Shown here: positions 8,300 to 18,722 of the stretch, in pieces | How positions within the stretch are numbered: the first letter of the stretch is position 1 | Layout of the letters: every line of letters begins with the position of its first letter | NCBI GenBank assembly: GCA_019925105.1 | Contig: JAHGAU010000005.1 | Location: 1,426,001-1,490,000 of the forward strand | Source: Niebla homalea | Lineage: Eukaryota; Ascomycota; Lecanoromycetes; Lecanorales; Ramalinaceae | Reading direction: 5' to 3' | Length of the DNA stretch: 64,000 bases | The notes under the pieces: generated by a model | Database searches by the model: none | Told to the model about the DNA's origin: nothing | What the model saw: the letters and a program-made list of their open reading frames with translations, nothing else | Program-made: the position numbers and the translations under genes

Positions 8300-11107
8300 A
8301 TGACTTCAGGAATGCAATTCACGGATCGGGCATCCAAAGCCCTTGCAGATGCCCACGAACTCGCCCAACAATACTCCCACTCACAGATTCTCCCCTTACA
8401 TCTCGCGGTCTCACTGCTGGATCCACCGATAGATGAGTCGAAAGACCAACAACAAACAATGAACGCATCACACTCCTCCGGCGGTCAACCCTTATTCAAA
8501 CAAGTCGTCGACCGCGCTCATGGGGACCCTCAACTCCTCGACCGAGCATTGAAGAAGGGACTGGTCCGGCTACCAAGTCAAGACCCCCCACCCGAACATG
8601 TCTCCATCTCTCCACAATTCTCCAAAGTCTTACGAGGGGCCAATGAGTTGCAGAAAACGCAAAAGGACAGCTTCATTGCCGTCGATCATCTGATCCAATC
8701 CCTGGTACAAGATTCCCAGGTCGCGAGATGTCTGGCAGATGCCAACGTTCCGAACACGAAGTTGATAGACAGTGGTGTCCAACAAATTAGGGGGACACGA
8801 AGAGTGGATTCGAAGACGGCAGATGCTGAGGAAGAAAATGAAAACCTGAAGAAGTTCACCATAGATATGACGAGCCTGGCACGGGAGGGGAAGATTGATC
8901 CGGTCATTGGGAGAGAAGAGGAGATCAGACGTGTGATCAGAATCTTATCGAGAAGGACGAAGAACAACCCCTGCCTTATTGGCGAACCCGGTGTGGGCAA
9001 GACTACGGTAGTGGAGGGGCTGGCCCAGAGAATCGTGAATGCAGACGTGCCAGCCAACCTCGCTGCGTGCAAGCTTCTGTCACTCGACGTAGGCTCCTTG
9101 GTCGCCGGCAGCAAGTTCCGTGGAGAGTTTGAGGAACGGATGAAAGGGGTTTTGAAAGAGATTGAAGAATCGAGAGAGATGATCGTGCTGTTCGTCGACG
9201 AGATACATCTTCTCATGGGGGCTGGCTCGAGTGGAGAAGGGGGCATGGATGCTGCTAATCTACTGAAGCCGATGTTGGCGAGGGGCCAGTTGCACTGTAT
9301 TGGCGCAACGACCCTTGCTGAGTTCCGAAAATACATTGAGAAAGATCAGGCATTCGAGCGGCGATTTCAACAGGTCCTCGTCAAGGAACCATCAATTCCA
9401 GAGACCATTTCCATTCTCCGGGGGCTTAAAGAGAAGTACGAGGTGCACCACGGGGTCAACATCCTTGATGGGGCCATTGTAGCCGCCGCCACACTTGCAG
9501 CGCGTTATCTCACTGGACGCAGATTACCGGACTCGGCCGTAGACTTGATCGACGAAGCCGCAGCTGCTGTTCGAGTCACTCGCGAGTCACAGCCGGAAGC
9601 TCTTGATACTATGGAGCGGAAGCTGAGGCAACTGCAAATTGAGATCCACGCATTAGAACGAGAAAAGGACGAAGCCGCAAGAGCACGACTGGTTCAAGCA
9701 CAACAGGAAGCTGCCAATACTGAGGAAGACCTACGACCCATGCGAGAGAAGTATGAGATGGAGAAGCAACGCAGCAAAGACATTCAGGAGGCCAAGATCA
9801 AATACGATTCGCTCAAAGTGAAACAGGAAGAAGCTGAAAGGATGAAGGACCTTCAAACCGCTTCGGATCTACTCTACTACGCCATGCCTGACACCAAAGC
9901 CCGTATCGAGCAGCTGGAAGCCGATCGCGCACAAGCGGACGCTGAGATATACGCTCGCCGGGGGACTGAAGGCGTCCAGGAAGCAATGCTAACGGATGCT
10001 GTCGGACCAGATCAAATCAATGAGATCGTCGCTCGCTGGACTGGCATTCCGGTCACCCGACTCAAGACTTCCGAAAAAGATAAATTACTCACAATGGAGA
10101 AGTCCTTGGAGAAGATTGTTGTTGGCCAAAAGGAGGCCGTCATCTCAGTGTGTAACGCAATTCGTCTTCAGCGCTCTGGCCTGAGCAATCCGAATCAGCC
10201 ACCGTCATTCCTCTTCTGTGGTCCGTCAGGGACAGGGAAGACACTGCTCACGAAAGCCCTAGCAGAATTCCTCTTCGACGATACCAAGGCCATGATCCGA
10301 TTTGACATGTCTGAATATCAAGAACGACATTCCCTCTCACGGATGATAGGCGCCCCTCCAGGCTATGTGGGCCACGATGCTGGTGGTCAACTCACCGAAT
10401 CACTTCGCCGGCGACCCTTCTCAATTCTCCTCTTTGACGAGGTCGAGAAAGCTGCGAAAGAGGTCCTCACCGTGCTATTACAGCTCATGGATGATGGTCG
10501 TATCACAGACGGTCAAGGTCGGGTCGTGGACGCAAGAAACTGCATCGTCGTCATGACCTCCAATCTGGGTGCCGAGTTCCTGGCTCGTCAAAATGCCCCT
10601 GATGGCAGGATTGACAACACGACCAGGGAGATGGTGATGAACGCCCTGCGCAACTACTTCCTGCCCGAGTTCCTGAACCGCATCAGCTCCATCGTCATTT
10701 TCAATCGACTCACCCGGAGAGAGATCCGCAAGATCGTCGATGTTCGGTTGGACGAGATCCAGAAACGGCTGGCACAAAATGACCGCAAAGTTCACATTGA
10801 TTGCACAGACAAGGTCAAGAATTATCTCGGCTCCGCAGGCTATTCACCGGCTTACGGTGCTCGTCCACTGGCACGGTTGATCGAGAAGGAAGTGCTCAAC
10901 AAATTGGCAGTCTTGATTCTCAGAGGAACGATTCAAGACGGTGAGACGGCGAAGGTGGACATGGATACTGACAACCGCATCGTTGTGCGGTCGGAGCACC
11001 GGGAGGAGAGTGACCCCGAGGAGTTGATGACCGATGATGATACGCTCGAGGACGAGGTGCCAGAGATAGTACCAAAAGATGAGGACATGGATCTTTATAG
11101 CGAGTAA
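8300..11107 (+). CDS. HSP104: Hsp104/ClpB-type AAA+ disaggregase
   Basis: Hexameric ATP-driven disaggregase that works with Hsp70/Hsp40 to recover aggregated proteins; cytosol and nucleus expected because no mitochondrial presequence is visible. Uninterrupted ORF of 935 residues (yeast Hsp104 is 908). N-terminal Clp repeat domain (1-160); NBD1 with Walker A GEPGVGKT at about 228-235 and Walker B IVLFVDE ending near residue 301; a middle coiled-coil domain rich in Glu/Arg/Gln at about 410-530; NBD2 with Walker A GPSGTGKT at about 641-648 and Walker B SILLFDEVEK near 709-718; and a strongly acidic C-terminal tail. The tail ends DLYSE rather than the yeast DDLD-type end. ATG 8300 sits in a CCACAATG context and gives the canonical MTSGMQFTDRASKAL start. 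Confidence 0.97.
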   Translation: MTSGMQFTDRASKALADAHELAQQYSHSQILPLHLAVSLLDPPIDESKDQQQTMNASHSSGGQPLFKQVVDRAHGDPQLLDRALKKGLVRLPSQDPPPEHVSISPQFSKVLRGANELQKTQKDSFIAVDHLIQSLVQDSQVARCLADANVPNTKLIDSGVQQIRGTRRVDSKTADAEEENENLKKFTIDMTSLAREGKIDPVIGREEEIRRVIRILSRRTKNNPCLIGEPGVGKTTVVEGLAQRIVNADVPANLAACKLLSLDVGSLVAGSKFRGEFEERMKGVLKEIEESREMIVLFVDEIHLLMGAGSSGEGGMDAANLLKPMLARGQLHCIGATTLAEFRKYIEKDQAFERRFQQVLVKEPSIPETISILRGLKEKYEVHHGVNILDGAIVAAATLAARYLTGRRLPDSAVDLIDEAAAAVRVTRESQPEALDTMERKLRQLQIEIHALEREKDEAARARLVQAQQEAANTEEDLRPMREKYEMEKQRSKDIQEAKIKYDSLKVKQEEAERMKDLQTASDLLYYAMPDTKARIEQLEADRAQADAEIYARRGTEGVQEAMLTDAVGPDQINEIVARWTGIPVTRLKTSEKDKLLTMEKSLEKIVVGQKEAVISVCNAIRLQRSGLSNPNQPPSFLFCGPSGTGKTLLTKALAEFLFDDTKAMIRFDMSEYQERHSLSRMIGAPPGYVGHDAGGQLTESLRRRPFSILLFDEVEKAAKEVLTVLLQLMDDGRITDGQGRVVDARNCIVVMTSNLGAEFLARQNAPDGRIDNTTREMVMNALRNYFLPEFLNRISSIVIFNRLTRREIRKIVDVRLDEIQKRLAQNDRKVHIDCTDKVKNYLGSAGYSPAYGARPLARLIEKEVLNKLAVLILRGTIQDGETAKVDMDTDNRIVVRSEHREESDPEELMTDDDTLEDEVPEIVPKDEDMDLYSE

Positions 11108-12151
11108 GATGGCAATCCATAGCACTGCTTACCTCCGAGAAAACGATCAATGATATCATGATGGATTGAAGTGAAAGCGTTCTCATGCAGTTGACGCCCA
11201 CCACAGAAATGATTTAGCGTAAGCTTCACGAAGCCTTTGCTTTTCATGAACTCATGATCAAACAGCAGGATGGAGCATTCGTCTAGTGCGCATCCGTACC
11301 TTTCCATGTGACTGTGTGATGTTATTTGAACCTGCCCCATTGTTCGGTAAACCTGCAAAAGATCCTCAGCGTCACCTCTGTTCCGACAATCCCACCATGA
11401 AACGCCATGCCCGCCTAATGATCTGTCGAATGTTCTTGCCCATCATGTCCTATCACAACCTCCCCCTCCCTTTTGCCCCCTCCCGTCCCACGACCTCTGT
11501 TTCCTCCGCCCTCTCCACATGAAAAAAAAAACCTGGTACAGCAAACACCAACCTCATCAGCAGGGTACAACGAATCCCCAGTCACGCTTCTCGACGTGTG
11601 GGAAAGGGGGCTTGGTGACAAGGCTTTTAGGGGTGTCAAATATTTCATCACCAGATTGGATCGCTTCCCCTTCTTTTTTTTTGTTGGAGAAAAAAGGAAG
11701 AAAAAAAAAAGGAAAAAAGGGATGCGTAGAAACTCGACGCCGGGAGATCCCCACCTTTGATGTTGTCATGGATGTATATAGTCATTGTTGAAGGAGATTT
11801 TCTTTTTAGGGTTATGAAGCAAGATGTGTATACACCGTTAGTTATCCTGACGGACGATTCTCACAGGAGAAAGAGCTGGGGCGGGTAAAACAAAGACAGG
11901 CGAAATCTCCTTGCCCTGACTATGAAGAGCAGGGATCGCAACATGAAGAGGGAGATTTCCGCTTTTCAGCGCGAAATGCCCATTCGCCTAAAGTGCGTAT
12001 GTTCAATTTCTCACTTTCTTTTCTTTCAGGGAAGGCCATTTGCCTAATGTTTCGTATATAATATATATATTCATCACCCAACACCCCCGTATCAAAGAAA
12101 ACCGTTTCCCCCTAACCTAAAACCCCCCCATGTCTATGAACGAAGGAAGCC
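11108..12151. other. Intergenic, homopolymer-rich, no gene
   Basis: Contains an A10 run near 11522, T- and A-rich runs at 11670-11720 and an (AT)n tract at about 12056-12070. Only short low-complexity ORFs. Converging 3' flanks of the Hsp104 gene (+) and the four-pass membrane protein (-). Confidence 0.6.
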
Positions 12152-13655
12152 TCACCACCGCTTCCAGAACTCCCCTCTCCCCACCCTGGTGCCTTCCCTC
12201 CCCCGATCCGCCAGTTCGATCTCCGCCCTCGTCTGGATGGCGCCCCCCCCTACCGCCCCCATCGTCCGAGCCCTAGCCTCCGTATCCGCGTCCACGACGA
12301 CGTAGTTATCGAGCGGTGGCCGGTGTCCCTTGATTCGTTCGAACGGCTGACTGGTTTCATCCTGTGCGGATTTCTTCTCGAGGGGCCAGCCGTTGGGATC
12401 GGCTGGTAGTGGCGGGGGGCTGCCCACTCCGGGAGTTGGTAGACCCCCCGCGTAGGAGCGGGGGGTGGGCACGTAGCTGTATTGGGATATCACGCGCGGG
12501 TGGTAGGAGGGTACCCGGTCGCCGGGGTGGTGCTCAAAGAAGGCGGGGAGGAGGGGATTGTAGACGTTGGGGCGGAGGGGGATCACAGCGCCTGCTGACT
12601 GTGGTTGTGGCGGGTTGTTGTGCTTGTGGATGTGTGTAGGGTCTGGATCGTGTCGGTGGTTGGGTGCGGTGGCGAGATGGGTGTGCGCAGGAGAGCCGTG
12701 GTTGGACATGATGGGTTCTTCGACGATGATGTCGGGGAGTTCAGGCATGCGATCGGTCGCACCGTTCGAGGTGTCCGAGGGGCGGCGGTAATTTCGAGGG
12801 GGTGGTGGGAAGCCAAGATTCTGGATCATTGACGAACGACGGCTGCCCGAGTGGCTACCGCGGTGGGTGAAGGGTGGGTGGCGCATCGAAGTGTTGGTGG
12901 GATGGCGTGAATGCTGAGAGCCAGGGGCGGTCGGCCAATGGATCTTGTAGGTTGCTTCGGCACCGGCGCTGCTGTCCACAGTGCCGGTCCCGCTATTGGC
13001 GCCCCCCTGAGATGTGAGGAGGCGCATAAGTTGCTGGCGCTGCAGTTCGTTTTCCGGCATGGCGAACGTTTTGGCGGTGGCGGTGGAGTTGTGCCGATGC
13101 AGGGCCTCCCGTGCTCGAACCATGTATATCTTCCTGAAGGAAAGGAGTGAGGCTCCTGAGTATGCTATTGTTACCACGACAGCGAGGACAAGGCCTCCGA
13201 TCATTCGGCCATTGAATTGACCTTCGGTGTGGGTGCCAATGGCGAAGACGCAGGTGATCAGGCCCAAGATGCTCATGAGAAGGTGAGGAATCAATATAGC
13301 GTCAAGATGGAAGAGCCATGACGTGGTGAGAACGGCTAGGGCGATGGATGTGAAGATAGCGACTAGAGCAAGGATCAAGCAGCCGATGAGGGCGGAGCTT
13401 GGGGACACGGATACTCCTGACGGTTGGGAGTCGAAGAAGGCAGTGGGGAAAATGACGAAGCTGCGGAGGAAGAGTCATTGAGATGTTCTTTGCTTCGACC
13501 GCCTAGGTTTGACATAATCCATACCTTGTCATGAGTAGTATTGCAGAAAGCGAGGCAATGACGCGAACCCACCAGGGCGTGGAGTCCCTTTCATTGTAGA
13601 GATCGATGACCGTCTTCCGAGGTCGCCATGCAGGCAGAGGTACGGGGGAGCTCAT
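12152..13655 (-). CDS. Four-pass membrane protein with long His/Pro-rich cytosolic tail
   Basis: Two exons on the minus strand, 13655-13525 and 13460-12152, separated by a 64-nt intron (13461-13524) that splits an AGC codon; 479 residues. Starts MSSPVPLPAWRPRKTVIDLY. Four hydrophobic segments occupy the first 150 or so residues: WWVRVIASLSAILLMTSFVIF, ALIGCLILALVAIFTSIALAV, the ILIPHLLMSILGLITCVFAI region, and GGLVLAVVVTIAYSGASLL. The remaining 330 residues are disordered, rich in Pro, Ser, Arg and His, with a cluster of HTH, HRHDPDPTHIHKH residues near the middle. This resembles the many uncharacterised fungal four-TM proteins; no named family is recognised. Function unknown. The His cluster could bind metal, but that is inference. 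Confidence 0.75.
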
Positions 13656-14858
13656 GTTCTCGAGCTAATGAGCTATACTCAAGATCTGGCTGTCCTACAA
13701 GTTGGTGGGCCTTGCTGGGAGTCATTGAGACTTTACCCACTGCTTCCAGGGCTCTTGCGATGATGACAGAAAGCATAGCACATTGCTCCAAAGGAAAAGA
13801 CAATTGACATGGGAAACAAGAAGGCGCAGGAACGGAGAGAGGAGAACTCATTGCAAGCTGAAACGCTGTGGGACGGTATATGCGATGCGCTTACGCAACA
13901 AACAGCCCCCTTTGGATGGCACGTGCGATTGAGTTGATGCTGTAAAGAAGCAGCTTGGTAAAGGGGAGAATGACAGAGCAAGTCAGTCATTCAGGAGCGG
14001 TGGTCGGTAGCGTTTGATATCACATCTTAGCCATAACAGTCACATTGATATTGATAGATAATCGCACAGCAGCAATAAAAAGAATACAGAAAATGTCAGA
14101 ATGGCCTGTGCCACTGCCACTTTCGGCAATTTTGACCACCTGAAACAGGAGTTAGGAACGACATCTTCAACAATACTCCGTAGTACGAATAACCCCAAGT
14201 CTCAGTGTCTCTCTCCTCTGCATGTCCAGATGGAGCTGACGGTTCTTAAGAGAGTGGAGAAATCATATAATGACTGGTGAGCAGATAATTTAAGTGGCAA
14301 GAGATGGTGGGTACGAGACTTTTGCCGAGCCAGCCATTGTTGATGTTTGAGCATCTCCAATTTCCAAAGCATCAGACTTCCGACATCTCCGCTGCACCAT
14401 CACAATCCTCATCTCGCAAATCTCTGCAGCAACCGACGAGGTATATCTGCACTTGGAGCGAGACCGTTGCGCCAGCCAATCGCTTTTGATCGACTCTACC
14501 TTTGCAGATCGATTCTACCTTTGCATACATACTCGATGTTCGATGCTGCATGACCCCTCTTTGATTCCCTACGCAGTGAAATTGGCCTCAAACCTTATGC
14601 GCGTTGAATTTAGTAGGGAGTTTAGCAAATAGCAAAATGGCATGCCGGCTTTTGGTGAGGATGATGACAAGTACTGCAAGGTGAGCATTCAAGGTAGGAT
14701 GTGATGCATTAGAATTAATGTCAAATTATTGTGGTATCAACGCCCCCACGATGGGATCTGTATGTACACTTGATCGATCCAAAACGATTGACATGCCAAG
14801 AAGAATCTCTCATGCTCACACCAGCATCCACTACTTACTTGCTTGAAGACTTTTTCGT
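13656..14858. other. Intergenic, about 1.2 kb, nothing recognised
   Basis: Promoter of the four-pass membrane protein at the left; no coherent coding content or structured RNA signature seen to the right. Confidence 0.5.
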
Positions 14859-15921
14859 TTACAGAGGACCGACCTCAAAGACGGCGGGGCCAGCAGCGAC
14901 GGTCTCGTCAGTGACAGTGGTGTTGCAGCCGGTAAGAACAGCATATGTCTGGCCGGAGATTGGTGCACCACCCTTCATTCCCATGGGAACGGTGACGGTG
15001 AAACCACCATCAACGGCAGTGGCGGGTGCAAAGACTGGGCCAGTGACAGTGATGAAAGCAGCGTAGATTTGCGATGAGCCATCAGCTGGCTTCACAACGC
15101 TGTCGGGTGTGAGAAGAGTGATGGTCTTGCCAACGGTGATATTGCCGTTGGTAGGAGCAGACATCAAAGTGGGGAAAGCCTGTGATTGTGGGTTAGCAAT
15201 GAACAGGCAAAAAAAAGCTGGTGCATCACATACCTTGACGGGGAGCTTTGGGTTGTCAGATGGGCACTCAACAATGAAAGGTGCTGCAAGCGTGTAGACC
15301 TCATCGAGGGTCAAGGGGACATCGAAGGGGCTTGGGAAGGGGCTCTCGCCAAGCGAGCTGCGGATGTAGGCCGAGTGGCGCGATTCAACGGTCAAGATTG
15401 AGCCAGCTGCGGTCAGGTAGGTTGCGCTCATGATCTCAGCGGCGGCACCAAGGTATGCACTGATGCCCACGCCCTCGAGGATAGATGAGGTCATGACGAA
15501 GGTCTTAGGGTCGGTGACGCCGAAAGCGTAAGTGCACTCCTGGACGGGAGTGGCGCCTGAAGCCTTGATAGCGGCGGTCAAGAAGGCAACGTGGGTCTGC
15601 TCGTCCGAGGAGATTTCCTTCAAATTGTCGTAGAATGGCGCTGGAAAACCGGCGCTGGAGAATTGGTCGGCGGTGTAATTGGAAAGACCTTCACGGTAGA
15701 ATTTGTCCTCGAGATGCTCCAATGTCAGGGCATAGTTGAGGATATCGTCATCGGTGACCGCGGGCGCTGCTTGACGAATCTTCATGCGGCTACAAAAACA
15801 GTATTAGACTCATGGAGATTTGGTCGCATCATCCTCGCTTCACTTACTTGGTCATTGACGGCGTTCCGGGGGCAGCAGCTGCAACAGCAGCCAAAGCTGC
15901 AACGGCGAATCCAGACTTCAT
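14859..15921 (-). CDS. Rds1-like secreted ferritin-fold protein
   Basis: Three minus-strand exons, 15921-15848, 15789-15234 and 15179-14859 (introns 58 and 54 nt), encode 316 residues. The first exon, not visible as a long ORF, supplies a signal peptide: MKSGFAVAALAAVAAAAPG. The mature part begins with a ferritin-like four-helix region: ILNYALTLEHLEDKFYREGL, then SSDEQTHVAFL, with Glu/His spacing typical of this family, then AAGSILTVESRHSAYIR. The C-terminal half is beta-rich and Thr/Val-rich. Intron 2 (15180-15233) is a multiple of three with no stop; removing it restores LPVK-AFPTLM, the family pattern. Related fungal proteins are called Rds1 (nutrient- or stress-induced). Metal binding and exact role are not established. 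Confidence 0.9.
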
Positions 15922-17193
15922 TATGAATGATATGGAGACTGAAAGGTCTCAAGAGATGACGATTGTATTATTCCAATGGACGAATCGAAAAAAAGATAAA
16001 GGTGCCTTTGATGTGTTTTCAAGAAGGTGAAGAAGGAAAGGAAGAAGATGTGGGAGAGGGATGAGAAAAGGCAATGGGGATGAGGAGGAATGGCAAACTA
16101 GAGTGAGCGACTTGCTTATCCATTCATCACCATGACGGGTCGCCTGCGGAGCATGTACCTCCTCTGCAGAACTTAGAGTCAAGCTACAAGGATGGCGATC
16201 CACTAGGGAGCAAAGGAAATGACACATGCTCTGGCCTGTCATCCTTCCTGCAAAGGCTTGTCATTTGTGAGGTCAGATGTTTGTTGTGACCTGGGAACAG
16301 GCCTGGAATGCGCGGAAATGAGAGTTCCGAGAGTTTGGTGGGTGATGATGGAGGAGCTTTGCATCAGCCACTAACCTCATTCGGTGAATCTTAAGGCTTC
16401 AGACTTTGTGGGGAAATGAAGTGCCAAACCGCATCTGGATTGAAAGGTCTGAGATGCGCATTAGCTCAGCATAAACGACACATTTATTCGTTCAGATGGC
16501 GGGATCTCGCAGCTTTGCCAATGCGATAGCTCACCCTAGTTCGCCGCCAATGTCCGCTTCTGGAAATGAGGAGTCCAGCTTGGGGCGCAAAACGGTAAGA
16601 GATCAGCAAGAAAGAATCATCATTTGCCTCTAGCGTCAATCGCCCAAGCAAATCCTCCTCTAGCCTTTTCAATCTTCTCACACAGACCGGAACTCCACGA
16701 GGCCGGATTCTGACCAAACAACACGCCTTTCTGTTGCCAAATCTTACCGTCGGAGCACTTTACCATATATTTTGACTTTCAGGGTTCATTTCCCACTGAC
16801 CGCGGCAAAGCTCCTTAGCATCATGAAGCTGGGAGCTGGAAGCCGTGTAAGCGACCTCATCCAGTGAACTTCGGCCAGGCCCGTGCTAACCGGGATATTG
16901 TTGATCGTCGGACATTCCCCTTGCACACATAGGTAATCGCTTACAGCCGGATTCATCTTAGCTTGAGACATCTCTTCCGCCTGCCGTCTGCAGGCGCAAC
17001 GGTATCTTCCTTTCAGCTTCTGGCACGCTTTCGTCCATTCCAGCTTTCACTCATTTCTTTTCATCTTCCGCAAACGCCTACCCTTTCAATTGCATTCAGT
17101 ATCTCCTTAAGCAGCACCCACACTCTTTCCATCACGGTTGTTGTTGTTGTATCCATCCTCCCAGAAAAGTTCTCGATAGCAACTCTCGACATC
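15922..17193. other. Divergent intergenic region, no gene seen
   Basis: 1.27 kb shared upstream region of the Rds1-like gene (-) and the GPI-type protein gene (+). The 17030-17190 stretch is pyrimidine-rich, typical of fungal core promoters and 5' leaders. Confidence 0.5.
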
Positions 17194-17574
17194 ATGAAGT
17201 TCACTCTCGCGGCATTTGCCTTGGCCGTGGCTGGCGCGACTGCTCAGGTATGCGAGATAGCTCATGAGTGAATAGGCACAAGACATCAACTCTGACCAAG
17301 ACTATCACAGGTCTCGACTGTCTCCGCGCCATGCGGCACCTCCTGCCCAACCACCATCCCCGACAAGATGATTACACGAACCATGCCAATGATGACCGAG
17401 TCAACCCCTTGCCCATCATTGCTCGTCAGCACCTTTGCGCCCAACGGATCGAACCCCAACCCAATGGCGACTGGCACCGCACCATCGCCTTCAGCTTTCA
17501 CCGGTGGAGCCGCGCACGTTGCTGGATCTTTCGGCGCTGCTGCCGCTGCCGTGGCCGTTGTTTTGGCTCTGTAG
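17194..17574 (+). CDS. Small secreted GPI-anchor-type protein, 105 residues
   Basis: Two exons, 17194-17247 and 17311-17574, separated by a 63-nt intron (GTATGC donor, CTGAC branch site, CACAG acceptor). The first 18 residues, MKFTLAAFALAVAGATAQ, are a clean signal peptide and the splice falls exactly after it. The mature chain carries four Cys (in APCGTSCP and ESTPCP), then a Ser/Thr/Pro/Asn/Gly-rich linker and a C-terminal hydrophobic tail GAAAAAVAVVLAL preceded by small residues (TGGAAHVAGS). That is the classic GPI-attachment layout. It would be a short cell-wall or plasma-membrane protein. No domain recognised. The model is supported by phase and by the signal/tail architecture, not by a family match. 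One Cys count caveat: three are certain in the two motifs quoted and their pairing is unknown. Confidence 0.7.
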
Positions 17575-18722
17575 GGGGCGAGAAGGCGTGGATGGGGAGG
17601 TCGAGCTTGAGTTGTCTGTATGCTAGTTGGAAGTTGCGCATTTTGGAGTCGAAGCCATTGATTTGGTCGGCACTCGCGAGCATGGACTTCACAGTGCCCG
17701 ACCACTCAAATCTGTACATATCCCTGGGATCCGTGGCGAGGTGCATTTGCATTCGGACTTTTAATTATACCACTTAATGCAGACTTTGTTGACTTGACGC
17801 CTCCAGTGCTTGCTCTCGCGGTCGGACCCCTTGCCTCCTGTTACCCGCAACAGAAATGAAGTGGAATTCATATGCCGATTGCACTTGCATGAAGCATAAC
17901 AAGAGTCTTAGTTACTCCAATCATGGACCCGTTTCGTGTTCATGCAACGTGAAATTGGGTTCGAGCCTACCCATTTCTGGATCGCTAAGATGGGTGAAAG
18001 AGTAGACGAAACCCACCGTCTTTGGAAAGCGATCGTGAGCCGGTCATTCTTGCAATCAGGATACTGCTCGGCCATGGCCAGCATCAATGTGCTCCCAGGA
18101 GTGTTCTTGACTACCCCCACCCCCCCAACGTACTTGCCACTGTTGCTGATATGTTGCGATCTCGTTATCCTGAAGCTGCCCCTTTGTCGTCGGATCTCAG
18201 CAGTATGGTTTTCGCAAAAAGATCTCCTGCTTTATGCTGCGTTCCTTCTCAATCCTATTGCAGACATGGCTCCTGCCAATGGCAGCTACCCCCCACCATC
18301 ACTGCCTCAAAGTGGTCTGCATGGCACAGAACATCGTCAGTTCCAAGCATGCGTTTTGCACCTCAGCAGTCAGCCTCATCATGGTCAAGGACCGTAGTAT
18401 TCTTACACTGCTTTCAGGCACCACCACAATTCCTTCCTTTCATTGATACCGTCTATTCTTCAATCTTGAAACGATGCAGGACATCGTCAATTACTAACAC
18501 AGCAGCAACTGGCAACATTCGTTGAGGTAGCAGAAATCCATGCCTGATCAGCGAAAGCTCTCGCGGGCATTCCTGCAATCTTGGCCTGTCCGGAAGTTCT
18601 CACGCGCAAACGGTGCTGCCTCTAATCCTCCAGACCACATCCAATTCGACCTGTTCAGCCGGACCGTGGACGACGAACAAGGAATCGTCCGGCAACCAAC
18701 CCGAACGGAACCCAAGCGCACC
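17575..18722. other. Intergenic, no supported gene
   Basis: Overlapping ORFs at 17936-18525 lack any recognisable domain. An upstream in-frame ATG at 18540 could extend the thaumatin-like gene by 61 residues. Confidence 0.45.

Noticed and set aside
12056..12070. (AT)n tract as an origin or promoter element
   Set aside because: Simple AT repeat in a 3' flank with no supporting motif.
17936..18020. tRNA-like GGGTTCGAGCC T-loop
   Set aside because: The flanking bases do not form a T-stem and no D-arm, anticodon arm or acceptor stem pairs with it.
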